DNA from: a virus
DNA length: 46,496 nt
Virus record (IMG/VR): IMGVR_UViG_3300049043_000241
Location: 1 to 46,496 of that record
Direction: 5' to 3' (one strand)
Part shown: piece by piece, positions 21,201 to 30,374 of the stretch
How positions within the stretch are numbered: the stretch's first letter is position 1
How the letters are laid out: the number at the start of each line of letters is the position of its first letter
Made by a program: the position numbers and the translations under genes
The notes under the pieces: generated by a model
What the model was told of the DNA's origin: nothing
Seen by the model: only the letters and a program-made list of their open reading frames with translations
Databases searched by the model: none

Positions 21201-23739
21201 CCAATGCCGGAAATTGTTGGAACCAAAGTTTTCAGCAGATTGGCGAAGTCTTGAGCAGACGATGTAGATGCTTCTTGTCCGCTTGTATAGGCTTTTACTC
21301 CGTCAGTAACATTTTTGATTGTGTCAACAAGTGGCACCATAACTGCATTTAGCACGCTAATTGCCGCCGGTTCAAATGATTCGTAAAACTTGGTTAAAGC
21401 GGTATCCATGCGATTAAACGCGCCTTGGAAAGTCTTGGCGGCACCTTCGGCTCCCGGACCAAACTCTTTGTTCATTTCATTGCCAACATTACGCAGTAAC
21501 TCGCGCATTTTGCCGCCCTTATATACGCCATCTTCCAATGCTTTGCTAAATTTTTGGATTGCATCAGGCCCCTTGAATCCAGCCGCAGCAGCGAAGATGC
21601 TCATAGCACCCGGCAGTACATCACCCAACTGTCCTTTCAGCTCTTCGCTCATGACTTGCCCCTTGCTGGCCATTTGAGCAAAGGCATAATTCACGCGATC
21701 CACTTTGTCCGCACTCATCCCATAAGTTGCAGCAGCTTTTGTAATACCAAGAAACAAGTTTTGGATTTCGCCGGCAGCGAATCCAGCGGGTTCCATGGAG
21801 GCAAACAATTTTACAAAGCCATCGCGTGCCGATTGCAGTGGAACGCTATATTTTTCAACAGCCGCAAGAATGAACTCATTGGAATCTGCGGCCACTGTTG
21901 CACTGCCGGAAACACTGAGAAGAGTGTTCCTGAAGCTTTGCAGTTGTGACACTGCTGCGGCCACTTGCCCTGGAAAATCTTGAATGAAAGCCAATGCCTT
22001 GTAAGCCTGTCCGTACAAAAGCACCTGTTTTGTCGCAAAGGCAAACTCACTGCCAAGTTCTCCTGACTGCGCCTGCGCCAGGAACACTGATTCCCCCAAT
22101 GCGCGACCAAAACCGCCCAGGCCGCCCATGCCGCCGCCTCCGGGGGTGTCGGAGGCGCACCACGCCCCGCCCGCCATAGACGGTTGGCGAACCAACGCGC
22201 CACCTGCTGCGTATGGAACAATGGCGCTAAGAGGCTTGGCGCTGCGATAGGCGTAACTGTACGGAGCCGCTGGACGGCCGGTTCCGCCAGTTTCAGTCAT
22301 CACATCAATGCCACGCAATGCCGAACGCATACGGGCCTCTCGTTCGCGCCTGGCAATCATTTCTGCCCTTGTTTCTCCATCGCGTCCAAGCCTTCCAGAA
22401 GAATAAACGGCCGATGTCCTGCCAATTCCGGCTGGCAATAGACCGGCGATTCGCCCAGGAGCAAGAGCAGCTTGCATTCTGTTTCCCAGGTCTCTTACAG
22501 ACGACCTCACCGCACTATTAAGCTCGTGTTCTTACGCCATCAACAAAAGCATTTGCGGCTCCTCTTAGTGCCTCCTTGAGCGATGGAGAAAGAATATCGC
22601 CAACTAAGCGCTTTTGATTAAGAGAAGAAATGCCCGGAAAGTGCCGCAGGAATGGTTCCCGCCTGAAGCAGTCTTCCCGTTGACGATGGGCCGGAGAATG
22701 GGCGTTGTGGCGGCCCTTGAGCAGGCCAGTCGATAGCGGGAGGCAATCGCCTCTGTTTGCTTGTTCTTTTAATCAGTCCAGGATCTACGCCGGCAAGCCT
22801 AAAAACGCCCCTTGCAATGGTGTCCAACACTCTCATGCGTTGCCGCATCAAAGCTTCAATGGCATCAAAAGCTTTATCCATGGCACTCGTGGCACCAATT
22901 TCAAAGCCCTTGCCAACGTCTTCGCCAAAGCCTTTGAACACCTTGGATGGCGAGGCGATGCCCAGCAGCGTCTTAAACGTTGTGATCAACGTCGTACCAA
23001 GTCCTTCCGCTACGGCTTTAATCCGAGGATTTTCACTCTTCAATCCATTTAGCAAGCCTGCAATGACATCCTGCCCAATATCCGCAAGTGCTTTGACTAT
23101 CTTTCCCTTGTTGTTTGCAATGGATTGATCAAACTCAATAAGTCCAGCGTCACCAAGAGCTTTGTATAGGGTTTTGATGTCATCTCCCAGCGTCTTTAAT
23201 TTTGCCTGTGTAAAACTATTGCCCTGTCCACCAGTAGTAGGCTTGCCGCTTACCAAAGGCTCCACTCCGACCGCAACTTTAAGACCGGCAAGTTTTGACT
23301 TGACGGCATTCTCAAAGTCTCTTGCATCAGCTCTGGAGATCTTGGGCTTAATAGATGCCCCAAGGTAAATCTTGTTTTCGCCTCCTAGAATTTCACTTGC
23401 GATGTCGGAACGAACTTTTGCCGCGTCTCGCTTACTAAGACTTTTGACTGCCCCAACACCCACGTCAATCTTTGCCTTTTCAAGCTCTGCCAGTTGAGCT
23501 TTGAGCGTTTCAATTTTCTTGGGCAACAAGTCCAAGTTGCCCTCGACGTTAATGCGTAATGTTTTATTAAGGAAGCGAGATAACTTTCTGTATTCAGCTT
23601 CAATTGCACTTTTATCAAACTTGACAGCAAGAGGCAGCGCCTGCCCTGATAATTGAGTGCCAATGGTATTGAGCTGATTCCGCAAGGCGGCCAGGTCAAG
23701 ACTTACCCTGAGCTTCAGTTCAGCACCTTGAGCCGCCAT
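18237..23739 (-). CDS. tape measure protein with embedded M23-like domain
   Basis: The inferred product is about 1,830 codons and sets tail length. The N-terminus (MAAQGAELKLRVSLDLAAL) is followed by a helical region to about 22.6 kb, then a 512-codon open block with the tape-measure N-terminal core (EFILAAVEKYSVPLQSARDG, AFAQMASKGQVMSEELKGQL) and hydrophobic segments (LAGFIGSIVLQVSKLLALPI, SVIGIALVAISALIGRIV). A long coiled-coil region follows (about 20.5-20.1 kb), then a peptidase-like domain (SSGPHFDVR and FHRGIDLAGPANTPL), more coiled coil, and the C-terminus with NGGVVNGPTLGLIGEGRYNE. About seven indels break it. Size and gene order firmly support the call. Confidence 0.85.
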
Positions 23740-23803
23740 TGCATACTGCCACTATTCTTTTCATTCTATAATCACGAATCTTGGTTTCGTCCGGCAAAAG
23801 CCT

Positions 23804-24160
23804 TTACTCATCGGCCAGCAAGGCAATCACCCTGCCATTCATGGATCTTGTCTTCATTAGCTGCTGCAGCACTAACAGGCTTTCATCTGTCACGCCTTCT
23901 TCTTTCTTGATGGCGCTAGTGTCAAATGGAAGGAAGTCATTGGGCTTAACATTGCTCTTCTTGCCTGCCATCATGCCTGCAACCATCGTTGCAAACTTGG
24001 CAATAGCTACGCTTCCAATGTTGTGCTTGCCGATGTCGTGTTTCTCTAAATACTTCAGCGCAGCTTGCATGTCGGCAATCTTTTGCTTGCCAAACTGATC
24101 CGCCTCCCATCGCCTATCCCTTAAGTCGGAAGCGCTAAGGCGGAAGTATATTTCATTCAC
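23804..24160 (-). CDS. second tail assembly chaperone-like protein, 118 aa
   Basis: The start is GTG at 24160 (MNEIYFRLSASDLRDRRWEA), overlapping the TGA of the upstream chaperone as GTGA in one frame. The middle is helical (KQKIADMQAALKYLEKHD, SVAIAKFATMVAGMMAGKK) and the end is SLLVLQQLMKTRSMNGRV. Position just before the tape measure gene and the size fit the GT-type tail assembly chaperone pair of siphoviruses. The family is not directly recognised, so the function rests on synteny. Confidence 0.6.
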   Translation of the reverse strand: MNEIYFRLSASDLRDRRWEADQFGKQKIADMQAALKYLEKHDIGKHNIGSVAIAKFATMVAGMMAGKKSNVKPNDFLPFDTSAIKKEEGVTDESLLVLQQLMKTRSMNGRVIALLADE

Positions 24161-24730
24161 GTAAGATTCTTCAGAAAATTACGCGCTTGATGCTTGAAGC
24201 GTTCGGCAGTGCTTCCTGAAGCTTCTTCTGGGATTTTTTTGCCCGCGCTCCCTTGGCTTCCGCCTCTGTTCTGCACTGATGAACTCAACCACCTTGGCAA
24301 TAGCACGCGGAAGTCCTTCGGGATGTTCCAGTTCGTATCCCCGCGAGATCAGTCCATTCGCCGTCGATGAGACCCTGCCCTCGCGAGCGCATGAAGGCTG
24401 TGACCATGCGAGCATTGGTGGCTTCCATGGAGGCGCCACTGGTGATCATGGCCATGTTTTGTCCGTGAAGCTGGCCAGCAATTCTGTTTCTGAAATGGCT
24501 TCACCACCTTGCAACATCCCAAAGGCTTCATCCAACGGAATGTCTTTGGTGAGAGCGATCTTCTTTGCCAGTTGCACGGCGCGAATCGTCGCTTGGCTTG
24601 TGCGCACCAATTTCCTCTTGTTCAATGGCTTCTGCAACAAGCCAGCCGCCATATTTCTTCAGGCGGATCTGGGCAGCAGTTCAAAGTAGTCTTGCGCCTT
24701 AGTTTGAACCAGGAAGCTGTATTTGCTCAT
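24157..24730 (-). CDS. tail assembly chaperone (frameshifted; A7 run near 3' end)
   Basis: The ATG at 24730 begins MSKYSFLVQTKAQDYFELLP. After indels near 24665 and 24610 it reads TIRAVQLAKKIALTKDIPLD and GGEAISETELLASFTDKT, then an M-rich section (SMEATNARMVTAFMRSR). The 3' end contains CAAAAAAAT near 24234-24242. One frame stops at 24179; the other frame gives KKIPEEASGSTAERFKHQAR and a TGA at 24157-24159 that overlaps the next start. Tail assembly chaperones often use such slippery sequences for programmed frameshifting, but here an ordinary sequencing indel is equally possible. Confidence 0.6.
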
Positions 24731-24957
24731 GATCGAGGACGTTCAGTAAAGCATTAAACACTTTCACCCTTTCGTGGCTTGAGCGAAACTCCTTAGGAAT
24801 CTCCACCAAGAAGAGAATGGTCGTCGTTTGAGATTCTAATGGTAGTCTCGCGGCAGGAAACAAGACAAAGGATGCCCACTTGCAAAGACGTGCCGTCTAG
24901 TTCGCTGTTGATGGCATGCACCGTTTGATCGGCACTATATAGGTAGTCGATCTTCAT
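24699..24957 (-). CDS. small hypothetical tail protein (about 85 aa)
   Basis: The start MKIDYLYSADQTVHAINSEL at 24957 leads to LQVGILCLVSCRETTIRIS; an indel near 24805 then gives VEIPKEFRSSHERVKVFNAL and a stop at 24699. The ATG overlaps the upstream gene's TGA in the other frame (ATGA). As sequenced it is joined in frame to the preceding gene, which I interpret as an artefact. It overlaps the chaperone start by about 30 bp. The family is not recognised. Confidence 0.5.
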
Positions 24958-25425
24958 TTGACAGAGATAGGCCGCTTGTATGCGCCTCGTGAGAAGTGGC
25001 TTGAGCATACTGCTATCAAACTTTTGCGGAATCCTTACGTCATCTGTCCATCGTCGTGGATTGCCAGCACTAGTACCTAGCCCTTCATGAACATCCACTG
25101 CATAGCAATAGCCGGAGTCTCCACGTGCGTCCCAAGACCAATCAGCAAACGAGCCTAACGCAGAGGCCGTAAGCTTGAAACTCTCCTTTCCGCTCCTGTA
25201 TAGATCTCCGTAGTCAATGATGTCACGAGGACTGCCTGCATCGCGAATGGGAGCCTGCGGATTTTTTCTTCTCGTCTCTCCGCCGTAGTCCCACTTCTCG
25301 TCGTGAAACTCATCATGAAAATGATCGTTCACGTCTTCTTTTGCCCATTCGTCAAAAGCCTTGATGATTTGTGCCTCTAGCTCCCGTCCTCCAAAGAACT
25401 GCCCGCCAGTGATTGTAAGACTCAT
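24954..25425 (-). CDS. HK97 gp10-like tail completion protein
   Basis: The ATG at 25425 begins MSLTITGGQFFGGRELEAQI and continues with a helix (IKAFDEWAKEDVNDHFHDEF), then DIIDYGDLYRSGKESFKL and a late YAVDVHEGLGTSAGNPRRWT block. That order (helix binding the ring, I(V)DYGxLYxSGxxSF strand, HEG...RxW near the end) matches gp10-like neck/tail-completion proteins. It starts with an ATGA overlap with the upstream tail gene. As sequenced both neighbours are fused to it by frameshifts. Confidence 0.6.
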
Positions 25426-25834
25426 GACGAATACAATGGTCGAAAGAATCATATCGGGAATCGTGATACGGCAACGCTCGTAAGCCACATCATTGCCTCG
25501 CACAAAGGCCATGGAACAGTCTGGGAAGCGACGCATCATCCTGTCCATCGCATCGCCGATCTGCTTCCCATCTGGATTGTACTGAACAAGCACCACTTCC
25601 CATAGTTGCTGCACCTTGACTGTTCCTCCCATGGGGGAACCAGGGAGAGGCTCGGGATATTGAGAGATGGTCACCTCTAGGCCAGTCACCTTCCACTCTG
25701 AAGGCACGCTTTTCTGTCCCACCACATACACTGCCGGAATCGTGCTGTTGTTCGGGAGGATATAGGTGCCGATTAAATTAGGGGCGGCGCCAAGGAGATC
25801 GGTGACCACCTCTCTGAAGCTGAAGAATGTTCAT
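25422..25834 (-). CDS. tail completion / minor tail protein
   Basis: The ATG at 25834 follows the terminator hairpin directly, and the coherent protein reads FREVVTDLLGAAPNLIGTYI after one early indel. Later blocks are VYVVGQKSVPSEWKVTGLEV, VKVQQLWEVVLVQYNPDGKQ and RITIPDMILSTIV. Mixed alpha/beta sequence with a VQQLWEVVLVQYN strand followed by a helix is typical of tail-terminator and tail-completion proteins between the tube and connector genes. The exact family is uncertain. Confidence 0.55.
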
Positions 25835-25863
25835 AAAAAAAGCCCCTCCATATGGAGAGGCTA
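25835..25863 (-). terminator. rho-independent terminator after tail tube gene
   Basis: On the minus strand the sequence reads AGCCTCTCC-ATAT-GGAGGGGCT with a one-base mismatch, followed by seven T residues. It lies 22-50 bp after the tail tube stop (25885) and immediately before the ATG at 25834, so genes downstream depend on read-through. This is a common way to give the tube gene higher transcript levels. Confidence 0.8.
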
Positions 25864-25884
25864 GCAAGAAAAACGATGGAAAGA

Positions 25885-26463
25885 TCAGTTGGGAGCTGAC
25901 GGAATGATGCTGCCCGATGAGGTGGCGGCCTGGTGAATGCCAATACGACCGCGACTGATCAAATCAAAGGTGACCTCCACGAGGTTATCGGCAGGATAAT
26001 TCTCGTTGTAGTTCATCACGCGACCCACATAGGCCACGCGATCGTAGTAAAACGTGGTGCCGCTTGAGCCAAGTTGCTTGTTGATTTCGACATACACTTC
26101 AGCAGTCTTGTCGTAACGACCGGTGGCGATCACCTGGAAGGCTTCGTCGAAACTATCGGGTACGAAGGTCGTACCGTCCACATCCTTCTGAAAATAAGAA
26201 GTGATAGAGGCAGTGGCCTGCGAAGTGACGATCACGCTGTCCGAGAAGCCGCCGCCGCCCAGCAGATAGAACTCTGTGTTGCCATCGTTGAAGGCAACAG
26301 AAGCTGTGGTGGCAGCTTGAAGAGTGTAGAGGGTGGGAGCGCCGCTAACAGTAAAAGTGGCGCCACTCTGGGTGATAACGGGACGACCAGAAGCAGTGAT
26401 AACGGAGCCAACGCGCACAATAACGTCTTGGCTCTTAACCAGCTCGGTGGGATGATAGAGCAT
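25885..26463 (-). CDS. major tail (tube) protein, 192 aa
   Basis: An intact frame begins MLYHPTELVKSQDVIVRVGS after a GAGGATC Shine-Dalgarno. It is beta-rich with a Thr/Ser/Gly core (TASVAFNDGNTEFYLLGGGG) and ends with YDRVAYVGRVMNYNENYPAD and LVEVTFDLISRGRIGI. The late VTFDLISRGRIG strand and the NYNENYPADN turn resemble siphovirus tail tube proteins. Position between connector genes and the tape measure, and a dedicated terminator afterwards, agree with a highly expressed tube subunit. Confidence 0.7.
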   Translation of the reverse strand: MLYHPTELVKSQDVIVRVGSVITASGRPVITQSGATFTVSGAPTLYTLQAATTASVAFNDGNTEFYLLGGGGFSDSVIVTSQATASITSYFQKDVDGTTFVPDSFDEAFQVIATGRYDKTAEVYVEINKQLGSSGTTFYYDRVAYVGRVMNYNENYPADNLVEVTFDLISRGRIGIHQAATSSGSIIPSAPN

Positions 26464-26500
26464 GAGAAGATCCTCAATGGAAAGAGAAAGTGGTTAAGCG

Positions 26501-26890
26501 TCAGACGTTCTGAACGCTTCCTTTGCCAACCAGTCTAAAAATGCCCCGGATTGGCGTGCCGAGAAACTGCCAATAGTGTTCAGCAATTTGCTCGTTGGGC
26601 AACAGTTCAAACCGTCCTTCCCTCCCATTGATTGTTGCTGCAGCGGAGCTTCCAGGAGTGATGCCGGAAAGGGCTAATGGTGAAGTTAGCCTTCCTTCCA
26701 TGTACACTGCCGTATTATCAGCCCCAAGCAAATAATCAAAACGAGGATTCTGCTTTTGCTTCAACGAGGCATGGTATGTGATGCCAGTTGCCATGGCCAC
26801 ATAATTGCCAGTGGTATTGTCGGCCACATACCCAGACGCAACTTGCCACACCAGGGTGGCATTAGCAAGTGGCGCAAGGGAGTTGGTCAT
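26501..26890 (-). CDS. head-tail joining protein, 129 aa
   Basis: An intact frame, MTNSLAPLANATLVWQVASG, with a beta-strand-rich body (ATGITYHASLKQKQNPRFDY, NTAVYMEGRLTSPLAL) and an end with QFLGTPIRGIFRLVGKGSV. The size, all-beta character and position after the DUF4054 gene suggest a head-closure (gp16/gpFII-type) protein. The family is not directly recognised. The start overlaps the upstream stop by 4 bp. Confidence 0.55.
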   Translation of the reverse strand: MTNSLAPLANATLVWQVASGYVADNTTGNYVAMATGITYHASLKQKQNPRFDYLLGADNTAVYMEGRLTSPLALSGITPGSSAAATINGREGRFELLPNEQIAEHYWQFLGTPIRGIFRLVGKGSVQNV

Positions 26891-27198
26891 ACAACAAAAC
26901 CAATTGAAGAAGCACCAACGACGGTTTCAAGCATGCGTTTGAACTCTTGGCCATATTGAGTGGCTTCAAGTCCTTTGCCATAAACCTTGCCATCCGTGGC
27001 ACCAATTTGAATGCCCATTTGTGCAAGTTGAATGGCAATAATGTGTGCGGCTAGGTGCTTGGTTGCGCGATCGGCTTGATTGCCGAAAACGTCGCCAACA
27101 TCAGCCGCTGCCTCTGTGATGGCCCCATTCACAATGCCCGATGGATGGGGAGTGAATTCGGGGAAGCGATCTAAGAAGCTGGCATAGGTGACGGCCAT
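26887..27198 (-). CDS. DUF4054-like head-tail connector, 103 aa
   Basis: MAVTYASFLDRFPEFTPHPS is followed by GIVNGAITEAAADVGDVFG, NQADRATKHLAAHIIAIQLA and a C-terminal helix. The F..RFPEF, A(I)xEA, AD.A..(H)LAAHI pattern matches DUF4054 proteins, small helical connectors attached to the portal that guide head completion. The frame is intact and the gene is coupled to neighbours on both sides. Confidence 0.75.
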   Translation of the reverse strand: MAVTYASFLDRFPEFTPHPSGIVNGAITEAAADVGDVFGNQADRATKHLAAHIIAIQLAQMGIQIGATDGKVYGKGLEATQYGQEFKRMLETVVGASSIGFVV

Positions 27199-27200
27199 GA

Positions 27201-27586
27201 TTAGGCTTTCCCAATGCGAATGGCCTCAAGACGCTTGCTGATGGCATTGCGCACCCTCACCCGCCCTTCCACTTTTTCCAGCTTTGAAGCTGTTCTTCAT
27301 CGTGCATGATTTCAATCATGCGGATTGCGTCGGAAAGTGAAAGATCGACAAGGGTGGATACCTTCTGGGGGATGTCCTGAACAGTGGGAGTGTCTTTCAG
27401 CTCTTCAATGGCGCCAATCGCCAGAAGACGCTTGACGGTTGCATTGCTACGTGCCTGAGCCCATTTGGTTTCTGGCACGTCTGAATTCACTCCCGGACTG
27501 AGCTGGATCATGCCAACGTCTGTAATGACGCCGAGTCCCCCTTCACGAGGCGGATTTTCGAGCTCGGGGCGATAAGCGATCAACAT
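27201..27586 (-). CDS. conserved head-region protein (about 128 aa)
   Basis: MLIAYRPELENPPREGGLGV leads to IQLSPGVNSDVPETKWAQAR, NATVKRLLAIGAIEELKD and IRMIEIMHDEEQLQSWKKW. A one-base indel near 27265 then yields a basic tail, VRNAISKRLEAIRIGKA, and a stop at 27201-27203. The N-terminal part (LSPGVN..VPE..W, then a LL..GAIEE helix) resembles small proteins found after capsid genes in several phages. The role is unknown; the WKKW...RVRN basic tail could bind DNA or the capsid. Confidence 0.6.
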
Positions 27587-27634
27587 GGAAATGTTCGATA
27601 AGAACTGCTAATCAGCTTAACGCCCCTTTCATGC

Positions 27635-28540
27635 TCAGTTATCTTGAACGTAAATGACGCTCTTGGGGTAGTAGAGGGCCACGCCACCCACGCGAGCATG
27701 GGCGGGAACGATGAATTCCAGACCGCGCTGTTGAGGGGGGAACAGTTCAAGGGGTTGGGGCAGGTGCAGTTGCACCTTCTGAGGATCGCGCTTGTACACG
27801 ACCATGCGGTTCTTGGTAAGCGAGCCGTTGCCAGCTTTGAGCTGGTTGATGGGCTCAACGTTGCGGATGTAAGGGTTGGTGCGCAGGAAATATTCCAGCA
27901 CAGTGACATCCGAAGAATCGCTATTACGAGTGGTGCTCACCTTGCTGTAATCCTCAAAGGGCATGAGGATAGTGTCGGGCTCTTCTTTCATTTGCGAGCC
28001 ATTGACAATGGCAGTCACGCCATAGTTCAAAAGCTCAAGCATTTCCTGAGCAGTGGTGCCGCTATCGGTGAACCACTTATCGGCAACCACAAGGTCAACC
28101 GTGGAATTGTTGAAGAAACCAGCCAAGCCAACGGAGGACTCACCGAACATGGCAATGCCTTCCACTTTCTCTTCGTAAGCACGACGAACGGCGGAAGCGC
28201 GACGCTGCTCAAGGGCGATATTCGCCATTTGTGCAGCACGAAGTTCTTGAACGGTGTAGCCAAACGAACCACCGATCGAGCGGATGTTGATGCTCTTCTC
28301 GGTTTGGCTGATGTCGGCACGAGGCAGATCATCGGCGGCGTCGGAAATCACCTTGAAATCACCCGTGGCATCCATGATGCGGTAGGTGAAGGTTTGTGCG
28401 CCAGGACCAGCCTCGCTGGTCACGGGCAGGATAGTGGGGTATTTGATGTCAGCGTACTGAATCTCAAACACCTGCGGGCGGATGTACTCAAGCTGACGCG
28501 AGAGAAACAGACCCGCTTCATCCATACGAAAATCAGACAT
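27635..28540 (-). CDS. major capsid protein, DUF2184 family
   Basis: A complete 301-residue frame preceded by TAGGAGG. It begins MSDFRMDEAGLFLSRQLEYI and contains PVTSEAGPGAQTFTYRIMDA, IGGSFGYTVQELRAAQMAN, EEKVEGIAMFGESSVGLAGF and a C-terminal VPAHARVGGVALYYPKSV strand. A GYTVQELRAA spine helix followed by a FGESSVGLAGFFN segment and a final GG(V/I)..YYP is characteristic of DUF2184 capsid proteins with the HK97 fold. The upstream DUF2213 and cement genes complete the usual set. The absence of indels is notable for this sequence. Confidence 0.9.
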   Translation of the reverse strand: MSDFRMDEAGLFLSRQLEYIRPQVFEIQYADIKYPTILPVTSEAGPGAQTFTYRIMDATGDFKVISDAADDLPRADISQTEKSINIRSIGGSFGYTVQELRAAQMANIALEQRRASAVRRAYEEKVEGIAMFGESSVGLAGFFNNSTVDLVVADKWFTDSGTTAQEMLELLNYGVTAIVNGSQMKEEPDTILMPFEDYSKVSTTRNSDSSDVTVLEYFLRTNPYIRNVEPINQLKAGNGSLTKNRMVVYKRDPQKVQLHLPQPLELFPPQQRGLEFIVPAHARVGGVALYYPKSVIYVQDN

Positions 28541-28554
28541 GGGAGGGCCTCCTA

Positions 28555-29119
28555 TCAGGAATTGTCAGCGGTGAGGGTGAAGGCAGGACCGTTAAACTCA
28601 ACGATCGCCAGGCCAGAGCCGGTGACGGAAGTGAGATAAGCGAGCGTTCGAGAGAACAGCAGTCTTGCCCGAAAGCGATGCGCTACGCAGTTGACCCGCG
28701 TACTGCACGCCAGTGGCTGTGTGGATCACACGCACGGCAGTAGCCGGGGTGACGGAACCATGCACATACATGGCCACTGCACCTTCGTTAGCCACGTTCA
28801 TTGCCTGAGCGGCTTTCACGCCGGGACGGCTGTTGGCGTCGGCAGCTTTCTCGTCTACATAGGTGAGAACATTAACACCCACCACGGTTTCAGAGGTGCC
28901 ACTGATGGTCTTAGCGGAGTTGGCAACAGTGCCGCCACTAGCAAAGGTGACGATATTGCCAAAGGGAATGACAGCACCCGTCTCATTGATATAGGTGCCA
29001 ATGGTGTTGTCGCGGATGTCGGACAGTTGGCCTTCCTGAAGGGCAGTCAGCTCAAGCGCATAGCTTTGCTGAACACCACCTGCAGCAGCCGTGCCCGAAG
29101 GGGTAAAAGTGACGGCCAT
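28555..29119 (-). CDS. capsid cement protein (Gp24/DUF2190-like)
   Basis: MAVTFTPSGTAAAGGVQQSY is followed by beta-rich sequence (TGAVIPFGNIVTFASGGTVA, EGAVAMYVHGSVTPATAVR, GVQYAGQLRSASLSGKTAVL). An indel near 28.63 kb leads to VTGSGLAIVEFNGPAFTL and a TGA at 28555-28557. The features VNEGAVAMYVHGSV and a final GLAIVEFNGPA fit the structural cement family that decorates HK97-type capsids between the protease/scaffold and major capsid genes. Confidence 0.8.
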
Positions 29120-29122
29120 GGA

Positions 29123-30312
29123 TCAGCGCTCCTTGGAGATGGAAAGGGGGGTCTTCCAGGCGTTCTGCAGGCGCTCCATGTAGGAAGACGGTGCAGAAGC
29201 AGGAGTGGCGATGGAAGCAACGGCTTTGCGCAGCTCATCGGTGGTGGCAGAATCGCTATGAGCGGACTCGGCCAGAGTGTCAAACATGGCTTCCACGTAA
29301 TCGTCGGAACGCTCCGACAGATCGAAAGAGTCGCCACGCACCGCCTTAATGGCGGCTTCCATGATTTCACGAGCTTTTTTGCCGGTGAAATCAAACTCGC
29401 TATCCAGGGTGGCGCGAGCTTTATCAATCAGAGCAAAACGCTCCTCAACAAGCGAATCAACATTCACTTGAGCAGCAGCTTCCAGATCGGCCTTGGCGGC
29501 TTCCAGTTCTTGCTCCAAGGCATCAGCGCGACCTTCAGCGGCATCGCATTTGCCCTTCATCTCTTTGCCCATGGCATCCATTTCTTCCTTCATTTTGGAA
29601 GCTTCGGCCATCATGGCATCGTACTTCTTCTTCATGTCCTCGTAGGACATCTTGGCGTCTTCGCGTTCTTTAGTGATCGCCAGAGCAACGCTCTCGCTCA
29701 CCTCAAACTCGGCGCCATCAAAATTGACTTTTGCAGTCATAGATGGGTCCTCAATGGAAAGTAATGATGGATCTGCGGCATCTAGACGATCTAGATGAAG
29801 CTTCACCTGTGGGCCAGCCCGACCCCTGCGAACCACGGCAATGTGATTACCATTGATCATCCGTTGGATGCCATCGTAATTCTCGCCTGTATCCGCAACG
29901 CCGGGCGTAGGGTCAAATTCAACCCTATAGCCGGCACTGACTTCTTTTGCATCGCCGCGCATGATCTTTTCGATGGCGTCCTTATCCGTAATGGTCATGA
30001 CAGCACGAACAAAGCCGTTGTCATAAACCACTTCAGTGCCAGAAAAACCAATTTGATAGTTTTTCGTGTTGGCGCTATCAAGAAGAATGGGGGATGTTCG
30101 AGAGTGACAGCCTTGCCCGCAAAGGAAGCGAGGCTCTCTGGCGAACTTACTTCTTCCGCTGGACGATATTCGCGACGAACGGAACCATCGGCATCGGTGT
30201 ACATTTGCACACCAGTGCGTGCGATGGTTGCCCAAGCGCGGAGATAACCCTCAGGGGTCATCTCATAACGCTCGATCGGCGCAACATCGTAACGAAAAGA
30301 AGTTTCGCTCAT
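29123..30312 (-). CDS. DUF2213 capsid maturation protease / scaffold
   Basis: The ATG at 30312 begins MSETSFRYDVAPIERYEMTP, with EGYLRAWATIARTGVQMYTD and FAGKAVTLEHPPFFL. After an indel near 30.1 kb it continues NYQIGFSGTEVVYDNGFVRA, VTDKD/ITDKDAIEKI and EVSAGYRVEFDPTPGV. A long E/K-rich coiled coil (about 29.65-29.45 kb) follows, then a C-terminal helix region. The N-terminal half is the DUF2213 domain (RV.AT.AR.GVQ.Y, TLEHPP, VSAGY), linked to phage prohead proteases, and the coiled coil is scaffold-like. Likely one fused protease-scaffold. Confidence 0.8.
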
Positions 30313-30374
30313 GGTATAAAACTAGCCAATGGTTTACAATAATCAAAACATTTGTCCCATAGGCGGCACAGAAA
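30313..30374. promoter_or_regulatory. divergent intergenic region between DUF2213 gene and XRE regulator
   Basis: This 62-bp AT-rich gap separates two genes that start back to back. It contains TTTACAATAATCAAAACATTTG on the plus strand in two overlapping blocks, and TTTTATACC next to the minus-strand ATG. No full -35/-10 pair with standard spacing is evident. If the regulator controls anything locally, its operator should be here. Confidence 0.35.

Noticed and set aside
22618-23739. Separate gene upstream of the tape measure
   Set aside because: The 373-codon frame ends in an indel and its coiled-coil content and PSKVFKGFG-type sequence continue into the tape measure core; I treat it as the N-terminal part of one protein.
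27644-28639. 331-codon plus-strand open frame across the capsid gene
   Set aside because: It is the antisense shadow of the intact major capsid gene; it has no ribosome binding site and a His/Gly-biased composition typical of reverse-strand frames.
28691-29764. 357-codon plus-strand open frame opposite the cement and DUF2213 genes
   Set aside because: Antisense to two recognisable head genes; the His/Phe/Leu-rich composition mirrors their codons.
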